Below are positions 1 to 9,429 of a stretch of DNA of 64,000 nt, one piece after another (the stretch's first letter is position 1; each line of letters starts with the position of its first letter). The DNA comes from Pilimelia anulata (GTDB lineage Bacteria > Actinomycetota > Actinomycetes > Mycobacteriales > Micromonosporaceae). Both the position numbers and the translations under genes were made by a program. The notes below the pieces were generated by a model, which was not told where the DNA came from, ran no database searches, and saw only the letters and a list, made by a program, of their open reading frames with translations. The stretch lies in NCBI RefSeq assembly GCF_014647895.1, contig NZ_BMQB01000001.1:372001-436000 (forward strand), read 5' to 3'.

Positions 1-206
1 AGTTCAAGGGCCTGCCGGCCCCGACCAAGCCGCTGCTCGTCCCGGCCGTGAAGGCCCGTGCGGAGGCCGCTGCCGCCGCCGCCGAGACGGCCGCGGCCGA
101 CACCGCCGCGGAGCAGCCGGCCGCCAAGAAGGCCGCGCCGAAGAAGGCCAAGGCCGACGACGGTGCGGAGGCCGCGCCGGCGGCCGCCGCCGGTGAGCAG
201 GCCTGA
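1..206 (+). CDS. rpsP: 30S ribosomal protein bS16, C-terminal part only
   Basis: Small-subunit ribosomal protein that helps fold the 5' domain of 16S rRNA. The gene enters from the left edge; the frame opens at base 3 with FKGLPAP, the conserved end of the S16 core. It continues as a tail of about 50 residues rich in Ala, Lys and Glu (AKKAAPKKAKADD), as expected for actinobacterial S16. The TGA stop is one base before the ATG of the KH-domain gene, so the two are cotranscribed at the head of the rpsP-rimM-trmD-rplS cluster. The N-terminal core lies outside the window. Confidence 0.9.
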   Translation, partial: FKGLPAPTKPLLVPAVKARAEAAAAAAETAAADTAAEQPAAKKAAPKKAKADDGAEAAPAAAAGEQA

Positions 207-207
207 C

Positions 208-441
208 ATGGCGCTGCGGCCGGCCCTGGAGCACCTGGTCAAGGGCATCGTCGACAACCCGGACGACGTGCGCGTGCGGCTGGTCGACTCGCGGCGCGGC
301 AAGCGCCTGGAGGTCCGCGTCCACCCCGAGGACCTCGGTACGGTGATCGGCCGCGGCGGCCGCACGGCGAAGGCCCTGCGTACCGTCGTCGGCTCGATCG
401 GCGGGCGCGGCGTGCGCGTCGACATCGTCGACGCCTACTGA
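208..441 (+). CDS. khpA: KH-domain RNA-binding protein KhpA
   Basis: A 77-residue single-KH protein. The family binds RNA, forms a KhpA/KhpB complex in Gram-positive bacteria and affects ribosome assembly and cell elongation. The signature IGRGGRTAKALRTVV (about residues 48-62) is the GXXG loop and following helix of a type II KH fold. The size matches the family exactly and the position between rpsP and rimM is the conserved one. An upstream ATG in the same frame would add a Pro/Arg-rich stretch overlapping rpsP; the start at 208, one base after the rpsP stop, gives the canonical N-terminus (ALRPALEHLVKGIVDNP). Confidence 0.92.
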   Translation: MALRPALEHLVKGIVDNPDDVRVRLVDSRRGKRLEVRVHPEDLGTVIGRGGRTAKALRTVVGSIGGRGVRVDIVDAY

Positions 442-455
442 ACCGCCCGCGACCG

Positions 456-1010
456 ATGCATGTGATCGTCGGCCGGATCGTCCGTCCGCACGGCATCCGC
501 GGTGAGGTCATCGTGGACGTGCGGACGGACGAGCCGGAGCAGCGGTTCACGCCCGGCACCGCCCTGCTGACCGGCACCGCCCGCGGCCCGGCCCCGGCAC
601 CGCCGGCCACCGACGGGCGCTGGGTCGTACCCGAGCGGCTGCGGCTGCGTACCGTCCGGCCGCACCAGGGGCGCCTGCTGGTGACGTTCGACGAGGTCAC
701 CGACCGCGACGTCGCCGAGGAGGTCCGCGGCGTCGTGCTCTGGGTGCCCGTCGCCGACATCGGCGCGCCCGCCGACCCGGACGAGTACCACGACCACCAG
801 CTCGTCGGCCTGCGCGCCGTCGACCCGGCCGGCGACCCGGTCGGCGAGGTGCTCCGGATCGACCACGCGCCGGCCGCCGACCTGCTCGTGCTGCGCCGGC
901 CGGACGGCGCGATCGCGCTGGTGCCGTTCGTCGCGGCGATCGTGCCCGAGGTCGACGTACCCGGCGGCCGGGTCGTGGTCGACGCCCCGCCCGGGCTGTT
1001 CGAGCTGTGA
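456..1010 (+). CDS. rimM: 16S rRNA processing protein RimM
   Basis: Ribosome maturation factor (184 aa) that binds uS19 and the 30S head during assembly. The N-terminal RimM beta-barrel begins with [14 protein letters not shown], the family signature. A PRC-barrel follows from about residue 95 ([17 protein letters not shown]), with the hallmark [14 protein letters not shown] near the C-terminus. A Pro/Ala insertion ([13 protein letters not shown]) sits in the N-terminal barrel. The TGA overlaps the GTG start of trmD by three bases, indicating translational coupling. Confidence 0.95.
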   Translation: MHVIVGRIVRPHGIRGEVIVDVRTDEPEQRFTPGTALLTGTARGPAPAPPATDGRWVVPERLRLRTVRPHQGRLLVTFDEVTDRDVAEEVRGVVLWVPVADIGAPADPDEYHDHQLVGLRAVDPAGDPVGEVLRIDHAPAADLLVLRRPDGAIALVPFVAAIVPEVDVPGGRVVVDAPPGLFEL

Positions 1011-1912
1011 CGGCCCCGCCGCCCCGGCTGCGGGCCGACATCCTGACGATCTTCCCCGGCTACTTCGCGCCGCTGAGCCTGTCGCTGGTCGGGCGGGCGC
1101 GGGCCACCGGGACGCTGGACGTGCGCGTGCACGACCTGCGCGACTGGACCCACGACGTGCACCGGACGGTGGACGACACGCCGTACGGCGGCGGGCCGGG
1201 CATGGTGATGCGGCCCGAGCCGTGGGGCGAGGCCCTGGACACCCTGCTGGTCGGCGGCGCACCCGCCGACGGCGGGGTCGGCGGCGGTAGTGCCGAGAAC
1301 GGCGGCGGGAAGCACGGTGTCGGTGTCGGTGCCGGCGGCTCGGGCGTGATCGGGGGTGCGGCCGTCGGTGGCGGGGTGCCGCGGCTGATCGTGCCGAGTC
1401 CGGCCGGGGCGCGGTTCGACCACGGGCTCGCGGTCGAGCTGGCCGCCGAGCCGTGGCTGGCGTTCGCCTGCGGCCGGTACGAGGGCATCGACGAGCGGGT
1501 CCTCGACGACGCGGCGGCCCGGATGCCGGTGACCGAGGTGTCGCTGGGCGACTACGTGCTGTTCGGCGGCGAGGTGGCCGTGCTGGTGATGCTGGAGGCG
1601 GTCACCCGGCTGCTGCCCGGCGTGCTCGGCAACGCCGACTCGCTGCTGGAGGAGTCGCACGCCGCCGGGCTGCTGGAGGCCCCGGTCTACACGAAGCCGG
1701 CGCAGTGGCGCGGGCGGGACGTACCGGAGGTCCTGCGCTCCGGGGACCACGGTAGGATCGCGCGGTGGCGCCGGGACGAGGCGCTGCGGCGCACGGCCCG
1801 GCGGCGGCCCGACCTGTTGGCCGGACCGGCCCGGCCGAACCTGGACGAACGTGACATCGCCGTATTGGTCGAGGGGGGATTTCCGCCCCCGGCCGGCGGT
1901 ATGGCAAAGTAG
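1007..1912 (+). CDS. trmD: tRNA (guanine-N1)-methyltransferase TrmD
   Basis: Makes m1G37 in tRNA from S-adenosylmethionine, preventing +1 frameshifts; acts as a SPOUT-fold dimer. Recognisable blocks are [13 protein letters not shown] at the N-terminus, [21 protein letters not shown], the knot motif [10 protein letters not shown] and [20 protein letters not shown] (usually GDYVLSGGE). The protein is 301 aa, about 50 longer than usual, because roughly 40 residues of Gly/Val/Ala-rich sequence (about residues 80-124) are inserted just before LIVPSPAG. The GTG start overlaps the rimM stop. Function is certain; the insertion is unusual. Confidence 0.95.
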   Translation: MTAPPPRLRADILTIFPGYFAPLSLSLVGRARATGTLDVRVHDLRDWTHDVHRTVDDTPYGGGPGMVMRPEPWGEALDTLLVGGAPADGGVGGGSAENGGGKHGVGVGAGGSGVIGGAAVGGGVPRLIVPSPAGARFDHGLAVELAAEPWLAFACGRYEGIDERVLDDAAARMPVTEVSLGDYVLFGGEVAVLVMLEAVTRLLPGVLGNADSLLEESHAAGLLEAPVYTKPAQWRGRDVPEVLRSGDHGRIARWRRDEALRRTARRRPDLLAGPARPNLDERDIAVLVEGGFPPPAGGMAK

Positions 1913-2058
1913 GGAGGTTGCCGCGGCCGTTTCGCGCCGCGCGCCACCCGCCCCGCCCTTTCCGGCGGGACAGTGCTGGGAATTGCTCAGCGACCAGATA
2001 CGTACGCATGTCGGCCCCGCGTGGTCCGGTGTGCCTTGAGCCGACGAGGACAGCAGCG

Positions 2059-2412
2059 ATGAACACGCTGGACGCTCTTGACGCCCAGTCCCTGCGGACC
2101 GACACCCCGGACTTCCGTGCCGGCGACACGCTCAAGGTGCACGCCCGGGTGGTCGAGGGCAACCGCTCCCGGGTGCAGGTGTTCCAGGGCGTCGTGATCC
2201 GCCGCCAGGGCGCCGGACTGCGCGAGACCTTCACGATCCGCAAGGTCAGCTTCGGCGTCGGGGTGGAGCGGACGTACCCGCTCAACAGCCCCGCGATCGA
2301 CCGGGTCGAGGTCCTGACCCGCGGCGACGTACGCCGGGCGAAGCTCTACTACCTGCGCAATCTGCGCGGCAAGGCCGCCAAGATCAAGGAGCTGCGCGAG
2401 AAGGTCGGCTGA
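2059..2412 (+). CDS. rplS: 50S ribosomal protein bL19
   Basis: Large-subunit protein at the 30S-50S interface, 117 aa, normal family length. The core motifs [41 protein letters not shown] and [15 protein letters not shown] are all present. The frame is open further upstream, but ATG 2059 is chosen because GAGGA (2046-2050) lies at ribosome-binding distance and [15 protein letters not shown] matches the usual N-terminus. The 146-base gap after trmD is unusually long for this operon and may hold its own leader or promoter. Confidence 0.95.
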   Translation: MNTLDALDAQSLRTDTPDFRAGDTLKVHARVVEGNRSRVQVFQGVVIRRQGAGLRETFTIRKVSFGVGVERTYPLNSPAIDRVEVLTRGDVRRAKLYYLRNLRGKAAKIKELREKVG

Positions 2413-2491
2413 TCCGTTCGGCCGAGCAGTGCATCGGCAATGACCGATCGGGGCTGGGCATGATCACGCTCGCGCTCTACGCTTGACCCCG

Positions 2492-4294
2492 ATGTCCGCC
2501 ACACGCTCCGACCGCGACGACGATCGCGGCGAACCGTACGACTACCGCTCGGTGGATGCACCCCCGAGCGGTAGTCGTGTTTCGCGCCCGGAGGGCCGGG
2601 AGCGCTCCGGCGGCGTGGCCGGCCGCGAACTGGACATCCGCGGCGGCACCGGCCGGGAGGGTCGGCACGCCGACCGCGGCCCCGCCGACGACGGCCGCCG
2701 CCCGCGCCGGGAGCCGGGGGCGTACCGGGAGCAGCGCGGGTACCGCGAGCGCCGGCTGGAGTGGGACGCGCAGGCCGCGGGCACCCACCGCCGGGACGAG
2801 TACACCGACGGCGCCGGTCCGGGCCGGCGGTCCGGGTACGGCGAGCCGCTGCTGGTCGACGAGCCGGGCGGCGACGCGGCGTACCGGCGCGGCGGGCGCC
2901 GCCGCGCGGCCGCGGACGACGACGACCCGGGACCGGTGGACGGGCGCGGCCGCCACGAAGCGGACGACGACGCCCCCGGCGGCGGCCGGCGCGGGGTCGA
3001 CGACGCGCCGGCCGGTGGCCGGCGGGCGGCCGGCGACGGGGAGCCCCGGTACCGGGCCAGCCGGGACCGCGAGGGCGCGACGCGCCCCGGCGCGACGGCC
3101 GCGACCGGGCCGGCAGTGGACAAGTGGATCGACGACGGCCCGGACGACGGTCCGGCGGTGGGCGACCGGGCCGGTAGCAGGCCGGCTGTGGGCGACCGGG
3201 CCGGCAGCGGGCCGGCGACCGAGCGGCCACGGTCGTACCGCGACGTCGCGCCGCGCGGCCCGCGGGCGCTCGACAGCGGCCCTGGCGGGCGCCCGGACCC
3301 GCTCGCGCCGCCGCGCGACTACCGCAACGGCCGGGGAGTCGGCCGCGAGCCGCTGCGGGCCGACAGCGACACGTCCGGGCGGTTCCGGGTTCCCGCGCGC
3401 GCCCGGGTGGACCTGGCCGGCGGGAACGGCGGCCGGCCCCGCCCGGTCGGCCGCGCCGGCCCGGCGCCCGCGCCGGCGCGGCGCAAGGAGATGCCGCTCT
3501 GGCAGGAGATGCCGGTCCTGCTGACCGTGGCGTTCTGCCTGGCGGTGCTGATCCGGACGTTCCTCGTCCAGGCGTTCTTCATCCCGTCCGGGTCGATGGA
3601 GAACACCCTGCTGGTCGGCGACCGCGTGCTGGTCAACAAGATGGTGTACGACATGCAGGGGCCGCAGCGCGGCGAGATCGTCGTGTTCTCCGGCACCGAC
3701 TCGTGGCTGCCGGAGATCCCGCCGGAGCCCGGCCTGGGCTTCGCCGCCAAGTTCGGCCGGACGCTCGGCGACCTCGTCGGCGTGACCCGCCCCGGCGACA
3801 AGGACTTCATCAAGCGGGTCATCGGCCTGCCCGGCGACCGGGTGTCCTGCTGCGACCCCGACGGCCGGGTGCTGGTCAATGGGGTGCCGCTCGACGAGTC
3901 GTATGTCTTCGAGAACTCCCCGCTGGACGCCCCCGCCGGCGGCCAGTGCCGGGGGCGCCGGTTCGACGAGGTCGTGGTGTCCAAGGGGCAGATGTTCGTC
4001 ATGGGCGACCACCGTCTCGTATCACTGGACGGTCGATGTCAGGGGCTCGTCCCGATCGACAACATCATCGGCAAGGCGTTCGTCATCGTCTGGCCCACCA
4101 AGAGCTGGCGCGTGCTCGGTACGCCGTCCACGTTCGACGCCGTGCCGAACGCGGCCAACGCGCCGCTGCGCGGCACCGCCGGCGGCGGGAACGACGTCGG
4201 CGCGGGGGTGGTACTCCCGCTCGTGGCCAGTTGGGCGCTGTCCGCGCGTACCCGCAGGAAGTTCCCGGGGCCACGTCGTAGGCTTCTCGGGTGA
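2492..4294 (+). CDS. lepB: Signal peptidase I with long disordered N-terminal extension
   Basis: Type I signal peptidase (S26) that removes Sec and Tat signal peptides outside the membrane. The peptidase starts only around residue 330: a membrane anchor (EMPVLLTVAFCLAVLIRTFLV), then PSGSMENTL with catalytic Ser368, FIKRVIGLPGD with Lys441, and the late box FVMGDHRLVSLDGR. The first ~330 residues are a low-complexity, charged D/R/G/E/P region predicted to be disordered and cytoplasmic. ATG 2492 follows a TACGCT hexamer (2478-2483) by 8 bases, consistent with a leaderless start; TTG 2483 is an alternative. The stop overlaps the next lepB gene's GTG. Total 600 aa against roughly 250-300 usual. 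Confidence 0.93.
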   Translation: MSATRSDRDDDRGEPYDYRSVDAPPSGSRVSRPEGRERSGGVAGRELDIRGGTGREGRHADRGPADDGRRPRREPGAYREQRGYRERRLEWDAQAAGTHRRDEYTDGAGPGRRSGYGEPLLVDEPGGDAAYRRGGRRRAAADDDDPGPVDGRGRHEADDDAPGGGRRGVDDAPAGGRRAAGDGEPRYRASRDREGATRPGATAATGPAVDKWIDDGPDDGPAVGDRAGSRPAVGDRAGSGPATERPRSYRDVAPRGPRALDSGPGGRPDPLAPPRDYRNGRGVGREPLRADSDTSGRFRVPARARVDLAGGNGGRPRPVGRAGPAPAPARRKEMPLWQEMPVLLTVAFCLAVLIRTFLVQAFFIPSGSMENTLLVGDRVLVNKMVYDMQGPQRGEIVVFSGTDSWLPEIPPEPGLGFAAKFGRTLGDLVGVTRPGDKDFIKRVIGLPGDRVSCCDPDGRVLVNGVPLDESYVFENSPLDAPAGGQCRGRRFDEVVVSKGQMFVMGDHRLVSLDGRCQGLVPIDNIIGKAFVIVWPTKSWRVLGTPSTFDAVPNAANAPLRGTAGGGNDVGAGVVLPLVASWALSARTRRKFPGPRRRLLG

Positions 4295-4932
4295 TTGACG
4301 AGCAGACCGAGAAGCGCCGGTCATCCTTCTGGCGTGAAATGCCCATTTTGCTGGCGGTGGCCGTCCTGGTCGCCTTCGTCGTACGGGCATTCGTCCTCCA
4401 GACGTTCTACATCCCGTCGCAGTCGATGGAGCACACGCTCGACCTCAACGACCGGGTACTGGTCAACAAGCTCGTCTACGACTTCCGGGAGCCGCACCGC
4501 GGCGAGATCATCGTCTTCAAGGCGCCGTCCGAGTGGCGGACGGGCGCCGAGAGCGAGGACTTCATCAAGCGGGTCATCGGCCTGCCCGGCGACCAGCTCA
4601 AGTACGTCCAGGCCGAGGGCCGCATCACCGTCAACGGCAACCCGATCGACGAGCCGTACCTGTTCCAGGAGAACGGCGAGCGGGACGCGCCCGCCGACCG
4701 CGACTTCGAGGTGACCGTCCCCGAGGGGCGGCTGTGGGTGATGGGCGACCACCGGTCCCAGTCCGGGGACTCGCTGGAGCACTGGGGCCGCAGCGCGGAC
4801 ATCCAGGTGGCGACCATCCCGCTGGACTCGGTGGTGGGGCGCGCGTTCGTCCTGTTCTGGCCGTTCTCCCGGGCGACCTGGCTGAGCCCGCCGTCGACGT
4901 TCGACGGGGTCCCGGCTCCGAAGGGCTCCTGA
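4291..4932 (+). CDS. lepB: Second signal peptidase I
   Basis: A compact type I signal peptidase (213 aa) directly downstream of, and overlapping, the first. One N-terminal membrane helix (MPILLAVAVLVAFVVRAFVL) is followed by PSQSMEHTL with catalytic Ser45 and FIKRVIGLPGD with general base Lys93. The box VMGDHRSQSGDS and a short C-terminus without a second membrane segment complete it. TAGGCT (4279-4284) lies 6 bases before the GTG start, so it may also be made from its own leaderless transcript. Paired lepB paralogues after rplS are common in actinomycetes, where multiple peptidases divide the secretome. Confidence 0.93.
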   Translation: MIDEQTEKRRSSFWREMPILLAVAVLVAFVVRAFVLQTFYIPSQSMEHTLDLNDRVLVNKLVYDFREPHRGEIIVFKAPSEWRTGAESEDFIKRVIGLPGDQLKYVQAEGRITVNGNPIDEPYLFQENGERDAPADRDFEVTVPEGRLWVMGDHRSQSGDSLEHWGRSADIQVATIPLDSVVGRAFVLFWPFSRATWLSPPSTFDGVPAPKGS

Positions 4933-5132
4933 CGCCCGGGTACGCGGCCGCGCCGGCCCCGGTGCCGTCGGTCCCGGTGGCGCCGGCCGCGCTGCCTTCG
5001 GTGGTACCGACCCTCGCGCGTGCGCTACCGGGGTCGGTGGCGCGTCGCGCTCCGGGGTGTGGGCCGGCGCGGGCGGGCGGGCGGTCCCGGCCGCGGGTCG
5101 TGGTCGGGCGGCGCATTAGGCTGGGCGGTGCG

Positions 5133-5591
5133 ATGGAGGACGAATTTCGCCGCGCCGCGCGGGTGCTGCTGGTGGACGACCGGGAGCGGGTGCTGTTGTT
5201 CCACGGCTTCGATTCGAGCGCCCCGAGCCCGTACTGGTTCACGCCCGGCGGCGGCCTCGACCCCGACGAGTCGCCGGCCGACGGTGCCGCGCGGGAGCTG
5301 GCCGAGGAGACCGGGCTGCGGGTGCCGCCCGCCGCGCTGGGCGCGCCGGTGCACCGGGAGACCGTACGGTTCCGGTTCGACGGCCGGGCCTTCTGCCAGG
5401 AGCAGGACTTCTTCCTGCTCCGGACGCCCCCGCTGGCCGTGGTGACCGCCGGCTTCGACGAGGTGGAGCGGCGCAGCATCGACGCGCATCGCTGGTGGCC
5501 GCTCGACGAGCTGGCGGCGACGACCGACGTGGTGTACCCGGAGGGCCTCGCCGGCCTGGTGTCCCGCGTGCTCGGGGAGGCGCGATGCTGA
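5133..5591 (+). CDS. Nudix hydrolase
   Basis: A 152-residue Nudix hydrolase, expected to hydrolyse a nucleoside-diphosphate-linked substrate with Mg2+. The Nudix box fits the Gx5Ex7REUxEExGU consensus perfectly (GGLDPDE, then SPADGAA, then RELAEETGL) at about residues 43-65. The tyrosine/tryptophan-rich flanks ([19 protein letters not shown]) resemble the MutT/NudF-like group but do not fix the substrate. The start is ATG 5133; TAGGCT (5117-5122) ends 10 bases upstream, in an otherwise gene-free 200-base gap after lepB. The stop overlaps rnhB by seven bases, so the two are coupled. Confidence 0.9.
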   Translation: MEDEFRRAARVLLVDDRERVLLFHGFDSSAPSPYWFTPGGGLDPDESPADGAARELAEETGLRVPPAALGAPVHRETVRFRFDGRAFCQEQDFFLLRTPPLAVVTAGFDEVERRSIDAHRWWPLDELAATTDVVYPEGLAGLVSRVLGEARC

Positions 5592-6367
5592 CCCCGCCCC
5601 GGACCCTGCTGCGCCGCGACGGCGACCTGTACACCCTCGAACGCGCCCTGCACCGCCGCGGCTTCGCCGTCGTGGCCGGCGCCGACGAGGCCGGGCGCGG
5701 GGCGTGCGCCGGCCCGCTGGTCGCCGCCGCCGCCGTGCTGGCCCCCGGCCGCCGCGGCGAGGTGCCCGGCCTGGCCGACTCCAAGCTGCTGACCGCGGCC
5801 GCCCGGGAACGGGTGTACGACGAGGTCATGGCCCGCTGCCTGGCCCACCGGGTCGTGATCATCGAGGCCGCCGAGATCGACGCCCGCGGGCTGCACGTGT
5901 GCAACGTGGCGGCGCTGCGGCGGGCGCTGGCCGGGCTGGCGGTCCGCCCGGAGTACGTCCTCACCGACGGTTTCCGGGTGGACGGGGCGGGCATCCCGGG
6001 GCTGGCGGTGTGGAAGGGCGATCGGGTGGCGGCCTGCGTCGCCGCGGCCAGCGTGCTGGCCAAGGTGACCCGGGACCGGATCATGGTCGAGCTGGACGCC
6101 CTGTACCCCGGCTACGGCTTCGCCGTGCACAAGGGCTACGTGACGGCCGAGCACAGCGCCGCCCTGACCCGGCTCGGGCCCTGCTCCGAGCACCGGTTCT
6201 CGTACGTCAACGTCGCGGGCGCGGCCCGCGCAGCCGGGGGGACCGGCGCGGTGCCGCCGACACGGGTCGGTGCGCTGGGGGGTACGGTCGGCGTGGCGCG
6301 CCCGGCGCGCCGCCGGTCGACCCCGCCCGTGGGGGAAGATGGGGCCATGGAAGGCGGAGGGCGATGA
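5585..6367 (+). CDS. rnhB: Ribonuclease HII
   Basis: Endonuclease that cuts the RNA strand of RNA-DNA hybrids and starts removal of misincorporated ribonucleotides. Family motifs are [18 protein letters not shown] (the DEAGRG acidic site), [26 protein letters not shown] and [18 protein letters not shown] with the HKGY signature. It is 260 aa; the last ~40 residues after SYVNVAG are a Gly/Pro/Arg extension. ATG 5585 is chosen because it overlaps the Nudix stop and gives the normal N-terminus. The TGA overlaps the ATG of the DUF2469 gene. Confidence 0.95.
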   Translation: MLTPPRTLLRRDGDLYTLERALHRRGFAVVAGADEAGRGACAGPLVAAAAVLAPGRRGEVPGLADSKLLTAAARERVYDEVMARCLAHRVVIIEAAEIDARGLHVCNVAALRRALAGLAVRPEYVLTDGFRVDGAGIPGLAVWKGDRVAACVAAASVLAKVTRDRIMVELDALYPGYGFAVHKGYVTAEHSAALTRLGPCSEHRFSYVNVAGAARAAGGTGAVPPTRVGALGGTVGVARPARRRSTPPVGEDGAMEGGGR

Positions 6368-6687
6368 GCGCCGAAGATCTCGAAAAGTACGAGACCGAGA
6401 TGGAGCTGCAGCTCTATCGGGAGTATCGCGACATCGTCCGGCAGTTCTCGTACGTCGTGGAGACCGAGCGCCGCTTCTACCTGGCGAACCAGGTCGACGT
6501 CCACGTGCGCAACGCCGACGGCGAGGTGTACTTCGAGGTCGAGATGCAGGACGCATGGGTGTGGGATATGTACCGGCCCGCGCGGTTTGTGAAGAATGTT
6601 CGTGTGATCACCTTCAAGGACGTGAACGTCGAGGAGCTGGAGAAGCCCGACATCTCGCTGCCGTCGGACTCCGGATTCGGGAGCTGA
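6364..6687 (+). CDS. DUF2469 family protein
   Basis: Small acidic protein of 107 aa, conserved in nearly all actinobacteria immediately after rnhB (the Rv2901c family). Function is not known to me. The core [42 protein letters not shown] is very strongly conserved in the family and predicts long helices followed by strands ([38 protein letters not shown]). There is no signal peptide or membrane segment, so it is cytoplasmic. It overlaps rnhB by four bases and is followed by a strong hairpin, so it probably ends this transcription unit. Confidence 0.93.
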   Translation: MSAEDLEKYETEMELQLYREYRDIVRQFSYVVETERRFYLANQVDVHVRNADGEVYFEVEMQDAWVWDMYRPARFVKNVRVITFKDVNVEELEKPDISLPSDSGFGS

Positions 6688-6701
6688 GCCGACCGTAGCG
6701 C

Positions 6702-6722
6702 CTCCCGGCGGGCAGCCGGGAG
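6702..6722 (+). terminator. Hairpin after DUF2469, likely terminator
   Basis: CTCCCGGC (6702-6709) pairs perfectly with GCCGGGAG (6715-6722) around a 5-base loop, 14 bases after the DUF2469 stop. The downstream bases are TTATCC rather than a U-run, as is usual for actinobacterial terminators. Confidence 0.6.
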
Positions 6723-6749
6723 TTATCCACAGGCCGGTGGTTGTCCACA
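6723..6749 (+). promoter_or_regulatory. Pair of DnaA-box-like 9-mers
   Basis: TTATCCACA (6723-6731) is a perfect consensus DnaA box and TTGTCCACA (6741-6749) is the form preferred in high-GC actinobacteria; both are in the same orientation, 18 bases apart. They sit in the gap between DUF2469 and the M23 gene. Two boxes without an AT-rich unwinding element do not make an origin; a DnaA-titration or regulatory site is more likely. Confidence 0.6.
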
Positions 6750-6802
6750 GGCGAGGGTGGTGACGGGTGGTGCTGTCCGCCCGGGCCGCCGAGGGTGGGC
6801 GC

Positions 6803-7681
6803 ATGCCCACACCTGCGACACCATGCCCGGCAGCTCCGCGTATCGCGCCGGCTCCACCGTCCGGTTATCACCGCGTGGAGGGGGATTCGCGCCCGTCGCG
6901 GCTGTCACCTTTCCGACGACCCCGCCCCTGCTTTGATCATGGTTCTGGTGTTGATCGTCGGGCTCGCCCCGGCCCGGGTGATACCGCTGGCGGCTGGGCC
7001 CGGGCTGCGGCGCGTGCGGCCCGGGCGCTGGTTGTGGGCATGTGCTGGATCAGCGCGGTCGGCTCGGCTGCGATCGAGTCGACCCCCGGCGCCGCTACCG
7101 CCGCTACCGCTACCGCCGCTACCGCGGCTGTCGCGGCGGAGCGGTCGGTCGGGACCGCGCCGGCGGGCGCCATCCCCGCTCCGACGCACTCTTACCGACA
7201 CTCTCGCGGCGACGCGGTCGGCGGAGACATCCGCGGTGGCGTGGACGGCGCGCACGTTCGTGTTGGCGTGGAGGGGCGATGGCCGCTCGACGGGGTGGTC
7301 GATGTGGCGCGGCCGTTCGATCCGCCGCCCGAGCCGTGGCGGCCGGGGCACCGGGGCGTGGATCTCGGTGGCCGCGGCGGTGCCGTGGTCCGGGCGGCGC
7401 TCGCCGGCCGAGTGCTCTTCGCCGGGACCGTGGCCGGTCGCGGCGTGGTCAGTGTTGCGCACGCCGACGGACTGCGGACCACCTACGAGCCGGTGACCGG
7501 GCCACCACCGGCCGGTACCGAGGTTGTCGCCGGTGGGCCGCTCGGACGGTTGGCGGCGGGGCATCGCGGCTGCGCCCGTCCGGCCTGCCTCCACTGGGGA
7601 CTGCGCCGTGAACGCGACTACTTGGATCCCCTTGCCGTCCTCGGCCTGGGCCGCAGCCGCCTGCTACCGCTACTCGGGTAG
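6803..7681 (+). CDS. M23 family metallopeptidase (LytM-like), secreted
   Basis: Probable peptidoglycan endopeptidase or LytM-fold regulator. The C-terminal ~130 residues are an M23 domain: FDPPPEPWRPGHRGVDLGG carries the HxxxD zinc motif, and ACLHWGLRRERDYLDPL carries the HxG motif. An Ala/Thr low-complexity stretch lies in the middle, preceded by a hydrophobic run (RALVVGMCWISAVGSA) that could be a signal peptide. The start is uncertain: ATG 6803 has GAGGGTGG upstream, but GTG 6875 or a start just before the hydrophobic run would fit export better. In mycobacteria the homologue lies next to, and divergent from, rpsB; here it is next to DUF2469. Confidence 0.7.
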   Translation: MPTPATPCPAAPRIAPAPPSGYHRVEGDSRPSRLSPFRRPRPCFDHGSGVDRRARPGPGDTAGGWARAAARAARALVVGMCWISAVGSAAIESTPGAATAATATAATAAVAAERSVGTAPAGAIPAPTHSYRHSRGDAVGGDIRGGVDGAHVRVGVEGRWPLDGVVDVARPFDPPPEPWRPGHRGVDLGGRGGAVVRAALAGRVLFAGTVAGRGVVSVAHADGLRTTYEPVTGPPPAGTEVVAGGPLGRLAAGHRGCARPACLHWGLRRERDYLDPLAVLGLGRSRLLPLLG

Positions 7682-7935
7682 CCGCGCGAACCGGTTGCAC
7701 CTGCGGGGAGGTACCGACCCGCACCAGCAGCCCGGCCCCTGCTGCCGCCACACAGGCCGACGCCAAGGCACGAAGTCGACGTCAAGGCCGGCGTCGAGCA
7801 GGGCGGTGACGGCGGCGATGCCCAGTCACGAGGCTGATATCAGGGGGCACGGATATCAGGGCACGGACGTTGGCGTCAGGGCACGAGGTCAGCGTCGGAC
7901 CGCGAGGTCGACGCCGGGGTGGGCAGGGTTGGGGT
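7682..7935. other. Convergent intergenic region with degenerate direct repeats
   Basis: No gene is supported between the M23 and dprA stops. Around 7835-7895 a degenerate unit resembling ATATCAGGGCACGG occurs about three times. It may be a remnant or a weak terminator region; no clean hairpin was found. Confidence 0.4.

Positions 7936-9425
<1,490 letters not shown>

Positions 9426-9429
<4 letters not shown>

Noticed and set aside
6723..6749. Replication origin
   Set aside because: Only two DnaA boxes, no AT-rich region and no dnaA, dnaN or parAB genes nearby.
7085..7135. CCGCTACCG-type short repeats in the M23 gene as an independent repeat element
   Set aside because: They encode the Ala/Thr linker of the peptidase and are degenerate.
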